Source: an uncultured Muribaculaceae bacterium
GTDB lineage: Bacteria > Bacteroidota > Bacteroidia > Bacteroidales > Muribaculaceae
Reading direction: 5' to 3'
Length of the DNA: 48,211 nt
Assembly (NCBI GenBank): GCA_910583795.1
Contig: CAJTZQ010000023.1
Coordinates: 1-48,211 of the forward strand
Shown here: positions 9,568 through 17,220 of the stretch, in pieces
How the letters are laid out: every line of letters starts with the position of its first letter
How positions within the stretch are numbered: position 1 is the stretch's first letter
Program-made: the position numbers and the translations under genes
The notes under the pieces: model-generated
Told to the model about the DNA's origin: nothing
Databases searched by the model: none
The model's input: only the letters and a program-made list of their open reading frames with translations

Positions 9568-9693
9568 GATGATATGTTTTTATTTAGTCAGATTCCGTAT
9601 GCAGGGAATCGTCATTTGAATTATATACTTTCACGGGAACATCAAGGTATTCCCATAATATTCCGGTCTATCAATATGACATAATTGTCCAGA

Positions 9694-9701
9694 CAAAATT
9701 A
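9694..9701 (-). promoter_or_regulatory. Candidate -7 box of the DUF4493 operon
   Basis: Reads TAATTTTG on the minus strand (TAnnTTTG type). It would give a leader of about 120 bases before the ATG at 9567. No clear TTTG box is seen upstream. Confidence 0.4.
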
Positions 9702-9780
9702 CAAAACAATCGTGAAAAACAATGAAATATGTTTGAATATTAATAAAGAATATCCCAATATGACCAAAATGGTTCTTTAT

Positions 9781-9894
9781 TTTAGAGTTTAGGGTTTATA
9801 GTTTAAGAATAATCTGATGTAATATAACTGTCAGCCTAAACTAAGCTCTAAACTCTCATCTCTCAACACTATACTCTAAACCCTAAACTCTAAA
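9781..9894. repeat. Palindromic low-complexity array (word TTTAGAG/CTCTAAA)
   Basis: The first 18 bases (9781-9798, TTTAGAGTTTAGGGTTTA) are the exact reverse complement of 9877-9894. The right part repeats CTCTAAAC several times. Bases 9794-9818 are the exact reverse complement of 17145-17169, so this element shares a core with the one in front of ribE. Confidence 0.85.
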
Positions 9895-9898
9895 CGAA

Positions 9899-11113
9899 CT
9901 AAATATTGACGGCGATACCGAAATTGATATTGAAAATATTAAATCTGAAATTCGCCCGGGAAGTGAAACGGCTGCCCATGTCTACCCCGTCTACCGTCTG
10001 TTTTTCGTTCCTCAGGCAGAATCCGAACACACCGAACGACACGTTGAAAGATACCTGCTCCATAATGAAGACACATAGACCCGGTGAAAAATTGAGTGAC
10101 GCCTGAGTCGTCATGGTGTGCGTCACCTTAGGCACTCCGTTGTAAGGACGACGGAAATCAGAATTGCCTGACCCGAAGGCAAGTTCCACCTCGTTGAACA
10201 CTCCGAAACGTCCACGGCGTGCAATTCCGAAATATTGATTGAATGTCAGGGCTGCAGAATAGGTTTCGCCCCTATACATTATGTCTTTCAGGTTGAAATT
10301 CATATCCTCATCGATATCAACCTGAAACGAATCTATGTTAGCTTTACCGGTGGTATAGGCAAGACGCATACCCACCGACATGTTGTTGCGTATGAAATAA
10401 GAGAAATATGGTTGGATTGAAAGTGCGCTCCCTGAAAGATCTATGTCTGAAAGAAGGTCGAGCACCTCAAGATCTTCCGTATCAAATTTTCCGTATGACG
10501 CCGTAATCCCGATCTGCCACATCCCTTTGGGAATGAACAGGTAATTGAACAATCCGCGGTCGAACCGTCCAAAGTTACGGTCACGCAACATCATCGGGAT
10601 TGTATCGCCCCTGAATATGACCAATTCCCTTTCGTCATATTCCGAATCATTCTTTACTATCAACGAATTGCCGGAAAGGAGGTCGTCGACTGATTTCAAC
10701 AAAGAATCAGGCACCCATACATAGTCACCCCCCTCCTTTTTAGGAAGAACCGGCATATTGACCACTGCATTTATTGAATCCCTTATAACAAGACTTGCCG
10801 AATCGCCGGCAACTTTGACCAGCCCATCGCCTCCGGGGGAAAACGACGAGGGAAGATCCATCCCCCTTTTTAAAATAGGTTGCCCGTTTGATATAAGGAT
10901 AGTATCAACACGCAACAGTTCTTCCACGCGTTGAATCACGTCGTAACGACGGATAACTTCCTTAGTCATTATTGTATCGGTGCGTGTGACCGTATCCGTC
11001 CGCAAGATAGTCTGCGTGTTGACTACCTGCGGTGAGGCATAACTTCTGACAGACGCCATAGCGACAGCCACAAAGAGAAACAATATGGAGATGATTCTTT
11101 TCATAACCGTCAT
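9899..11113 (-). CDS. Outer-membrane beta-barrel protein with long periplasmic N-terminal part
   Basis: 404 residues. Signal peptide (MKRIISILFLFVAVAMASV after Met4), then a polar stretch of about 150 residues rich in repeated TDT/DTI words (ILRTDTVTRTDTIMTKE) that probably lies in the periplasm, then about 220 residues of alternating amphipathic strands ending in FNINFGIAVNI, typical of outer-membrane barrels. The barrel half is paralogous to the gene just upstream: both have a PKG-x-W-x-x-G motif, a GRFGVFNE/KRFGFFNE motif, a PGLCxF motif, and the same final FRxNxFxIxFG pattern. Its ATG at 11113 overlaps the upstream stop (ATGA), so translation is probably coupled; Met4 at 11104 is an alternative start. 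No function is recognised. Confidence 0.8.
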   Translation of the reverse strand: MTVMKRIISILFLFVAVAMASVRSYASPQVVNTQTILRTDTVTRTDTIMTKEVIRRYDVIQRVEELLRVDTILISNGQPILKRGMDLPSSFSPGGDGLVKVAGDSASLVIRDSINAVVNMPVLPKKEGGDYVWVPDSLLKSVDDLLSGNSLIVKNDSEYDERELVIFRGDTIPMMLRDRNFGRFDRGLFNYLFIPKGMWQIGITASYGKFDTEDLEVLDLLSDIDLSGSALSIQPYFSYFIRNNMSVGMRLAYTTGKANIDSFQVDIDEDMNFNLKDIMYRGETYSAALTFNQYFGIARRGRFGVFNEVELAFGSGNSDFRRPYNGVPKVTHTMTTQASLNFSPGLCVFIMEQVSFNVSFGVFGFCLRNEKQTVDGVDMGSRFTSRANFRFNIFNINFGIAVNI

Positions 11114-11889
11114 AAATAAAACGCTGCTCCAAACTGGATGGAAAACAAGTTAATACGGAAATTAGCCGACTGGGAATTTCGGTGCGACACATAAATCTGA
11201 TCTTTTACAGCCTTGGTTGCCGTATAGCTGAAACCGAGTACACCTATATTCACCTCGAGAGCGGAATAGTTGTTGAGGAATATACAAAGCCCTGGAGCCA
11301 GTCCCACATCAAACGACAAATTACGCTCGTATGTTCCGGTAAGATCCGTGCCGACTCCTGTCGTGATCCTTGATTGACCTCCTCCCAACTGTAGTTGAAG
11401 TTCATTGAAAAAACCGAAACGTTTTGATTTTCCTATAGAAAAATAATTACGCATCATCACCGTGCCGTAATAATTATGCGCAAGCCTGTAAAGATGGTCT
11501 ACATTATAACTTGTCTCGGAATCGAGAACAATATCTGCATTTTTAAGTTTTGTGAGAGAGCGGGCGTATGAAAACCTGCCCCCCACGGCGAGATCAGGTG
11601 CAACCGTATATAGTACCATAGGCGAAATCTTGAAGCTATATGTATCGCCTGAAATACCTTCAAAAATAAGGAACTGGTATTTGCTTTGTGTGGACGTGGC
11701 ATAGGACACAGACAATCCGGTGATCCATTGCCCTTTCGGCACGAATACAACTGACTCGATGTCGCGCTTGAATTCTTCCAACGGGACAGTATCAGAGACT
11801 TCAACAGAATGTTTTTGCGCAACAGCACTAAAAACAAACTGAAAAAGCATGAAAATTGTCAATATGGAATATTGCTTTGCGCGATTCAT
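11110..11889 (-). CDS. Outer-membrane beta-barrel protein, paralogue of the next gene
   Basis: 259 residues. Signal peptide ending near FSAVAQ, then a short linker, then a barrel of about 210 residues beginning at VPKGQWITGLSVSYATS and ending INLFSIQFGAAFYL. It corresponds to the barrel half of the downstream 404-residue protein but lacks the periplasmic extension. First gene of a two-gene operon with a 4-base overlap. The promoter box TAACTTTG lies only four bases before the ATG, which suggests a leaderless message. General class clear, specific role unknown. Confidence 0.8.
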   Translation of the reverse strand: MNRAKQYSILTIFMLFQFVFSAVAQKHSVEVSDTVPLEEFKRDIESVVFVPKGQWITGLSVSYATSTQSKYQFLIFEGISGDTYSFKISPMVLYTVAPDLAVGGRFSYARSLTKLKNADIVLDSETSYNVDHLYRLAHNYYGTVMMRNYFSIGKSKRFGFFNELQLQLGGGQSRITTGVGTDLTGTYERNLSFDVGLAPGLCIFLNNYSALEVNIGVLGFSYTATKAVKDQIYVSHRNSQSANFRINLFSIQFGAAFYL

Positions 11890-11893
11890 CGCA

Positions 11894-11901
11894 CAAAGTT
11901 A
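11894..11901 (-). promoter_or_regulatory. -7 box placed directly at the start codon
   Basis: TAACTTTG on the minus strand, with four bases (TGCG) between it and the ATG at 11889. The expected transcription start would fall at or within a base or two of the ATG. A TTTG at the usual upstream spacing is not evident. Confidence 0.5.
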
Positions 11902-11964
11902 CAATGAATTTTCAAACAAATGTCATAAATACACAAAATTTTTCAATCATCATCCTCAAAATGA

Positions 11965-12012
11965 CAAATTGCAAATCTAATTTTCCCAAGCGAAAGATAG
12001 ATTTGCAATTTG
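11965..12012 (-). terminator. 14-bp perfect inverted repeat, candidate terminator of the glgB-DUF4923 operon
   Basis: CAAATTGCAAATCT (11965-11978) is the exact reverse complement of 11999-12012. The 20-base loop can pair a little further (CTTTC with GAAAA). On the minus strand it is followed by TCATTTT, a weak T-run. It lies between the DUF4923 stop and the barrel operon. Confidence 0.5.
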
Positions 12013-12057
12013 CCTGTTGTAGTTAAAACGGATGTGTGTCTAAAAACCGAGCATTCT

Positions 12058-12090
12058 CTCTAACCCTCAACTTTAGCAAGCGTAAAGTTT
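12058..12090 (-). repeat. Small hairpin repeat right after the DUF4923 stop
   Basis: Contains TAACCCTCAACTTTAGCAAG (12061-12080) followed by CGTAAAGTTT. Nearly the same sequence occurs at 47938-47966, where the hairpin arms are perfect. Confidence 0.6.
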
Positions 12091-12804
12091 TTAAGAACGT
12101 CTTTTCAAGAGATCGAGAAGACCGTCCAGTCCTGTTGACTTAGAAGGGGTGCTGTCGGCAGGATTTATAGTGCCATTTGCCTCACTGCCACCTGTATATT
12201 TCATATCGAAGCCGATGCAGGCTCCATCATAACTCTCAAGAATCTTTGCCAAAGTCTTTGTCATTCCTGTGCCGGTAAGATTACCAATAGTTGTTAGCAA
12301 TTCCTTAAGCTTGGTAGCATCAAACATGAGGTTAAGATCTTTACCGGATTTCTCAATGTAAGCCGTGAAACGACCGAGACGCATACCGGCAACCATGATG
12401 TTGAAGGCAAACGTGCCATCGCCATCATTTTTCTCAAGCACTCCCTTTATACTTATTCTCTTTACCTTAAGGGTGAAATTACCATCCTTGTCAACCATAA
12501 ACGGCATACCGATAAGACCATATTGCTCATAATATGGCTTCAGTTTGGTTTCAAGTGCGGTGGCTCCGGCAACGCCACCTGCTTTCTTAAGAAAATTATC
12601 ACTCTTGAAAGCTACAGCCGGTCCTGTCGATTCATATTCGCCAATAAGATCCGACACCTCAATATCCGACTTTGTGAATATACCTTGAAGCATATTGCCT
12701 ATTGTAGAACCGATTCCGCTCTTGCCCGTAGGGGTCTGAGCAAAAGCGGTGGCACCCATAAAGAGCGCCACCGACACAAATATTAGTTTTAATCCTTTCA
12801 TCAT
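12091..12804 (-). CDS. DUF4923 family secreted protein
   Basis: 237 residues with a type I signal peptide (MMKGLKLIFVSVALFMGATAFAQ). The mature part follows the DUF4923 pattern known from Bacteroides: a Gly-rich start (GIGSTIGNMLQGIF), then IEVSDLIGEYESTGPAVAF, then the conserved FLKKAGG and a lipocalin-like run of beta strands (DKDGNFTLKVKRISIKGVLE; GTFAFNIMVAG). The C-terminus ends in a basic LLKRRS. The start ATG overlaps the glgB stop by four bases, so it is co-transcribed and probably translationally coupled with glgB. No function is known for the family. The link to a cytoplasmic branching enzyme may be only a shared transcript. Confidence 0.8.
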   Translation of the reverse strand: MMKGLKLIFVSVALFMGATAFAQTPTGKSGIGSTIGNMLQGIFTKSDIEVSDLIGEYESTGPAVAFKSDNFLKKAGGVAGATALETKLKPYYEQYGLIGMPFMVDKDGNFTLKVKRISIKGVLEKNDGDGTFAFNIMVAGMRLGRFTAYIEKSGKDLNLMFDATKLKELLTTIGNLTGTGMTKTLAKILESYDGACIGFDMKYTGGSEANGTINPADSTPSKSTGLDGLLDLLKRRS

Positions 12805-15044
12805 TTCTTTTTTGTTGTCTTCGAAACTTTTTTGGCAGTCTTGGATTCAGACTTCTCAGCGACTGTCTTAGTCGCCGCCTTTTTAACCGCAGGTTTCTTT
12901 TCTGCAGCTTTTTTCACAACGGTTTTCTTTTCTACCGTCTTTTTTTCAGCAGTTTTCTTGACAGCCGTCTTTTTTACTGCAGCAGCCTTTTCCGTTTGCG
13001 CCTCTTCTTTCTTGACACGTTTTTTCGGCAAAGGTTTAACCATGCGGAGCACCTGAGCAGTCCTTGCCGGGAGATAAAGCTTCAGCCAGCCCTTTCCAGC
13101 AGGGGAATAAAGAGGATCAGGCATAGTGAAGTGATGGACGCTGTCGTCAAGCAGGTCATGACCTCCAAATTTATCAGAGTCACTATCGAGCACCACCTCA
13201 TACTCACCAGCCGGTGCAAGAAATCCATAATCTGTGAAACTTGAAGTCGGATTCCAATTGAATACAAAAATCAAGTCACCTCTACGGAATGCGAGAATCT
13301 GGTCATCATCCTTCTCCCAAAGTTTTTCAACCGGAAGAGCCTGAAAGTTATAGACCCCTGAAACAGTTTCTATCATTGCATTGTCGAAAGCATTGAGGAA
13401 TTTATATTTAAGCTCCTCCCTGTCGACAAGATCCCACTGACGGCGTGCATATTTGTAGCTCCAGCCGTTCCCTTCACGCGGAAAGTCTATCCATTCCGGA
13501 TGTCCGAACTCATTGCCCATGAAATTTAGATAGCCACCGTTGATTGTGGCGAGAGTGACAAGGCGAATCATCTTGTGGAGCGCCATTCCGCGTTCTACAG
13601 TAAAGTTATCGTCATTGACCATCATATGCCAATACATCTCCTTGTCTATCAATCGGAAAATTATAGTCTTATCGCCTACTAAAGCCTGATCATGGCTTTC
13701 ACAATAAGAAATAGTCTTCTCGTCAGCCCGACGGTTGGTGAGCTCCCAGAAAATAGAAGTTGGATGCCAATCCTCATCTTTCTTCTCCTTTATCATCTTG
13801 ATCCAATAGTCGGGCACACCCATAGCCATACGATAATCGAAGCCGATACCTCCATCTTCAAACTTGACTGCGAGACCAGGCATACCGCTCATCTCCTCAG
13901 CAATGGTGACAGCCTTAGGGTTTACCTCATGGATCAGCAGATTGGCAAGAGTGAGATATGTGAGGGCATTAGTATCCTGATTACCATCGTAGTAGTCAGC
14001 ATAAGACCCAAACGCCTTTCCTAAACCATGATCATAATAAAGCATTGAAGTGACACCGTCGAAACGGAAACCATCAAACTTGAATTCTTCAAGCCAATAT
14101 TTACAATTGGAAAGAAGGAAATGAAGCACCGAGTTCTTTCCATAATCAAACAGCAGCGAATCCCATGCAGGATGTTCGCGGCGTCCGTCTCCATAAAAAT
14201 AGAGATCATAAGAACCATCGAGTCTTCCCAGACCTTCCACCTCATTCTTCACGGCATGAGAGTGAACTATGTCCATAATCACGGCTATACCGAGTTTATG
14301 AGCCTCGTCAATAAGACGCTTGAGATCGTCTGGAGTGCCGAATCTGGAACTGGGGGCATAAAAGCTGCTCACGTGGTAGCCAAATGATCCATAATAAGGA
14401 TGCTCCTGGATAGCCATGATCTGAATGGCATTATAGCCGTCGGCTACGATACGGGGAAGAGTTTTTTCCCGGAACTCATCGTATGTACCAACCCCTTCTT
14501 TTTCTTGAGCCATTCCGATATGGCATTCATATATAAGGAGAGGTTTTACATCTGGCTTGAAATTTTTAACCTTAAATTTATAAGGGGTCTTCGGCTCATA
14601 AACCTCAGCCGAAAATATCTTCGTATCGGGATCCTGAACCACCCGTGTGGCATAAGCCGGGATACGTTCACCCTGACCACCGTCCCATGTTACAAGCATC
14701 TTATAAAGATCGCCCTCATGCATCGTATCCTCAGGGAGATGGATTTCCCAATCACCGTTTTCAATGCGGTTGAGACGATATTCATCAGTTGTTTTCCAGT
14801 CAGAGAATGTTCCAATCAGCCAAATTGCAGTTGCATTGGGGGCATGTTCACGAAATATCCATCCCCCTTCATTCAAACGGTGAAGACCGTAATATTTATA
14901 TGCATTGGCGAAGTCTGAAAGAGAACCGTCGGCTGCGGTAAGTTCTTCAAGTTTTCTTTCCACGTCTTCGTGGCGGCCTTCTATCGCCGGAGCATAAGGC
15001 TCGAGCCACGGATCGTTTCTAAGAATTGCTAATTTCTTTTTCAT
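12801..15044 (-). CDS. glgB: 1,4-alpha-glucan branching enzyme with lysine-rich C-terminal tail
   Basis: Cytoplasmic enzyme (EC 2.4.1.18) that makes alpha-1,6 branches in glycogen. 747 residues, GH13 family; the sequence style is that of the eukaryote-like branch of these enzymes. Residues about 50-150 form the N-terminal CBM48-type domain (GGWIFREHAPNATAIWLIGTFSDW). In the barrel, region I is DIVHSH (258-263), the nucleophile is Asp329 in DGFRFDGV, the acid/base is Glu383 in TIAEEMSG, and the third acid is Asp452 in ESHDQ. The all-beta C-domain ends near residue 669. Beyond it, residues 670-747 are an odd tail of about eight five-residue units of the form V/E-KK-T/A-A/V (VKKTAVKKTAEKKTVEKKTV), very basic and histone-H1-like. 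It is absent from ordinary branching enzymes. Followed by DUF4923 with a 4-base overlap. Confidence 0.93.
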   Translation of the reverse strand: MKKKLAILRNDPWLEPYAPAIEGRHEDVERKLEELTAADGSLSDFANAYKYYGLHRLNEGGWIFREHAPNATAIWLIGTFSDWKTTDEYRLNRIENGDWEIHLPEDTMHEGDLYKMLVTWDGGQGERIPAYATRVVQDPDTKIFSAEVYEPKTPYKFKVKNFKPDVKPLLIYECHIGMAQEKEGVGTYDEFREKTLPRIVADGYNAIQIMAIQEHPYYGSFGYHVSSFYAPSSRFGTPDDLKRLIDEAHKLGIAVIMDIVHSHAVKNEVEGLGRLDGSYDLYFYGDGRREHPAWDSLLFDYGKNSVLHFLLSNCKYWLEEFKFDGFRFDGVTSMLYYDHGLGKAFGSYADYYDGNQDTNALTYLTLANLLIHEVNPKAVTIAEEMSGMPGLAVKFEDGGIGFDYRMAMGVPDYWIKMIKEKKDEDWHPTSIFWELTNRRADEKTISYCESHDQALVGDKTIIFRLIDKEMYWHMMVNDDNFTVERGMALHKMIRLVTLATINGGYLNFMGNEFGHPEWIDFPREGNGWSYKYARRQWDLVDREELKYKFLNAFDNAMIETVSGVYNFQALPVEKLWEKDDDQILAFRRGDLIFVFNWNPTSSFTDYGFLAPAGEYEVVLDSDSDKFGGHDLLDDSVHHFTMPDPLYSPAGKGWLKLYLPARTAQVLRMVKPLPKKRVKKEEAQTEKAAAVKKTAVKKTAEKKTVEKKTVVKKAAEKKPAVKKAATKTVAEKSESKTAKKVSKTTKKK

Positions 15045-15131
15045 TTATATCTTTTTGGATTATATGTTTAATATTTGTCGTGAGTCGCGAGTTAGGTGTT
15101 CTATGTTTTTACGCTGTTGGCAGCATGTTGT

Positions 15132-15222
15132 TTGGTATCTGATTATTCTTAAACCATATACCATAAACAATAACATAATTAGTAATTAACAATTTGAAAG
15201 AATCAGTTACTAATTACTAATT
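15132..15222. repeat. Palindromic low-complexity array between glgB and the ATPase gene
   Basis: AATTAGTAATTA (15177-15188) is the exact reverse complement of 15211-15222. Just left of it, 15137-15172 carries the core ATCTGATTATTCTTAAAC plus ATAAACAATAA, closely matching 17145-17175 in front of ribE. Confidence 0.7.
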
Positions 15223-15260
15223 GTCAGTCGCTAATTAGACCAAGAAACATAGACCATTAA

Positions 15261-16952
15261 TTATTTAACGTTTTTACGATGCTTTTTGTTATTCGGTGAC
15301 TTAGGATTGCGGGGAGACACAGGTTTCGCATGATTTTTTGGGGTCATTTGCGGAACATTAGACAACTTCTTTTTCTCAGGTATCGGCTCATCCAATCTAA
15401 AACAATATTTTATAGATTCCCGGATTGTATCTGCCGATACGCCCCCTTCTTTAAGCGTGGCGATCACTCCTGCCACATATTCATCCTTACTTTTATAGCC
15501 AAGCAAACGAGCCACCCCACAGTCGCCAAGCATCGGCTTATGGTTGAAAACCTTTAATATTCCGGAATAATTATGGCTTTCAAGAAATCCCTTGAACTCT
15601 GCCCTGAGCTCATTGTATTGATCTCGCGGACGAAGCATGTTGACAAGACTTCTGAGATGTGTCTCCATAGCCGTGATACAAGAGAAACGGGCATCAATCT
15701 TACATTCGACTTCCCTTTTCACCCTATGTCGCACATGCTGAAGGGCTTGTTCGTCAAACCGTCGACGGAATTCATCCTCTACGGCACGCGCCACATGATT
15801 GAAAACTTTATCAGGATTTTTGCCTCTTCTGCGAGCCATTGCCCGGATCACTCCTTCTAAGAGAAACAAATTCTCTACTTCCGCAACATCCGGCACCATC
15901 ACCGATTTCCGTCGCAGATAATCCACTTCCGGATCTGTGCGCCGGTCACGGTCAACAATTCCTCTACTTTCAAGATGATGCATATTTTTCAGATCGTTGA
16001 ATGTTCGCGTAGACTCTATGACCTTGTCACACGAACCAAGCGGTCTTACCGTACAATCCGTAAACACCAATGTGTAGAGTTTCGCATCTATGCTGTGGCG
16101 AGCATCCCCTTCTATGAACAAAACAGGTTTCCGCGTGCCAATGAGATCTACAAACAATTCATCCTTAATATTTCCCGGAAGGATTATCTCATAGTCCCAT
16201 GCATGAGATCCGACATCATAACTCTTCACCCATATACACACATTGTGTGTGCGCGAATTGACAAATTCCACATCCACGGAATCATAGACAAAAGTGCAAT
16301 CAGGACGCAATTCCTCTATTGAATTCCAAAGATTTGCGAGCACAGTAGGATGAAGAAACAATGACGGGGAGTCAATAAAAATGACAGCTCCCGGCATTGC
16401 ATACAATACGGCTGCCGCATAGTAAAGCACCGTCTGTTCGCTACGGCTAAGCTTCTTAGCCGAAATCATATCAGGACCGGAATTGGTGGTAAACATCATG
16501 CTTCCACCGCTCCTTACAATTTTATTGCCGGGAAAAATTCGTTCCCAAAGCATCACAATCTTGTCAAGCCGCGTTGGTTTGAACTTCAAAGGCGAGCCAT
16601 TGATCATCTTTTCCTTCTTTACAGAAAGTAGATATTCAAACTCATCCATCAGAATCATATATGCAAGCTTGTCAAGCTCACACACAGCATCAATGCGCAT
16701 GTAAGGACGATTGGCGACAGCCTCTCTAAAAAGGACATCTATACTTCCGGGACGGTCAGACTCTTCCCTTTCAGGGAAAGGCGCACTGAGCGCCGACAGA
16801 CAATAAGAACGTTCCTCATTAAGACGCATAAGCTCTTCCATGAATTTTGTCTTACCAGCCCCACTGCCGCCAATTATTGTTAATTGACCCGCATCAGGAA
16901 GCAACGGAATATCGCCGGACCCTGCTATTTTCGGTAATTTGAGTCTATTCAT
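15261..16952 (-). CDS. ABC-type ATPase fused to DUF4435 (TOPRIM-like) domain; possible merged PARIS/OLD-type defence protein
   Basis: 563 residues. Walker A GGSGAGKT at 28-35; an ABC-signature-like LSRSEQ at 168-173; a Walker B at about 189-201 reading AVIFIDSPSLFLHP. In the AAA15/OLD/RecF type this segment normally reads IDEPExxLHP, so the catalytic Glu is Ser195 here. From about residue 275 a second domain begins: KPVLFIEGD with Glu281, then GIVDRDRR with Asp334 and Asp336, the acidic layout of TOPRIM nucleases and of DUF4435. A helical part and a basic Lys/Asn/Pro tail follow. In PARIS phage defence the ATPase (AriA) and the DUF4435 nuclease (AriB) are usually separate and sometimes merged; this protein has the merged order but a short ATPase part. 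It stands alone between palindromic arrays. A non-defence role is possible. Confidence 0.7.
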   Translation of the reverse strand: MNRLKLPKIAGSGDIPLLPDAGQLTIIGGSGAGKTKFMEELMRLNEERSYCLSALSAPFPEREESDRPGSIDVLFREAVANRPYMRIDAVCELDKLAYMILMDEFEYLLSVKKEKMINGSPLKFKPTRLDKIVMLWERIFPGNKIVRSGGSMMFTTNSGPDMISAKKLSRSEQTVLYYAAAVLYAMPGAVIFIDSPSLFLHPTVLANLWNSIEELRPDCTFVYDSVDVEFVNSRTHNVCIWVKSYDVGSHAWDYEIILPGNIKDELFVDLIGTRKPVLFIEGDARHSIDAKLYTLVFTDCTVRPLGSCDKVIESTRTFNDLKNMHHLESRGIVDRDRRTDPEVDYLRRKSVMVPDVAEVENLFLLEGVIRAMARRRGKNPDKVFNHVARAVEDEFRRRFDEQALQHVRHRVKREVECKIDARFSCITAMETHLRSLVNMLRPRDQYNELRAEFKGFLESHNYSGILKVFNHKPMLGDCGVARLLGYKSKDEYVAGVIATLKEGGVSADTIRESIKYCFRLDEPIPEKKKLSNVPQMTPKNHAKPVSPRNPKSPNNKKHRKNVK

Positions 16953-16998
16953 AAAAGAAGCTTATTAGTATAAAAATGTCGTTTTTTATTTTTGACTT

Positions 16999-17006
16999 CA
17001 AATATA
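16999..17006 (-). promoter_or_regulatory. Candidate -7 box for the ATPase-DUF4435 gene
   Basis: TATATTTG on the minus strand (TAnnTTTG type), 46 bases upstream of the ATG at 16952. A TTTG partner is not clear. Confidence 0.4.
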
Positions 17007-17047
17007 ATCATTTTTAACGTCTCAACAGGCATGGTGGCACTATAAAT

Positions 17048-17079
17048 TTTGTTAACTAAGAAAAATATGAGTAATTTTG
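17048..17079 (+). promoter_or_regulatory. Bacteroidetes promoter of the ribE operon
   Basis: TTTG at 17048-17051, 20-base spacer, TAATTTTG at 17072-17079. The start of transcription would be near 17085, so the following palindromic array lies in the leader of ribE. Confidence 0.65.
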
Positions 17080-17092
17080 TGGTGTCAAATTG

Positions 17093-17218
17093 GTTTATAG
17101 TTTAGAGTTTAGAATTTAGAGTTCTTAGTTTTATGTTGTGTGATATCAGATTATTCTTAAACTATAAACAATAAACTCTCAACTCTTGATTCAAAATTCA
17201 AAATTGAAAATTCAAAAA
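17093..17218. repeat. Palindromic low-complexity array in the ribE leader
   Basis: GTTTATAGTTTA (17093-17104) is the exact reverse complement of 17158-17169. Words TTTAGAG on the left and AAACTCTC, AACTCTTG and TTCAAAA on the right. The array ends directly at the ribE start codon. Its core 17145-17169 recurs at 9794-9818 (inverted). Confidence 0.8.
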
Positions 17219-17220
17219 AC

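Larger units (their letters stand above)
9568..9898. other. Intergenic region, 331 bases: leader hairpins, promoter and a palindromic array
   Basis: No gene seen. From the operon start outward it holds two small hairpins in the presumed leader (GATTCC 9591-9596 with GGAATC 9605-9610; GGGAA 9635-9639 with TTCCC 9650-9654), a -7 box at 9694-9701, and a long palindromic array at 9781-9894. Confidence 0.6.

Noticed and set aside
17085..17220. FMN riboswitch before riboflavin synthase
   Set aside because: None of the conserved RFN-element boxes is present; the leader is a low-complexity array.
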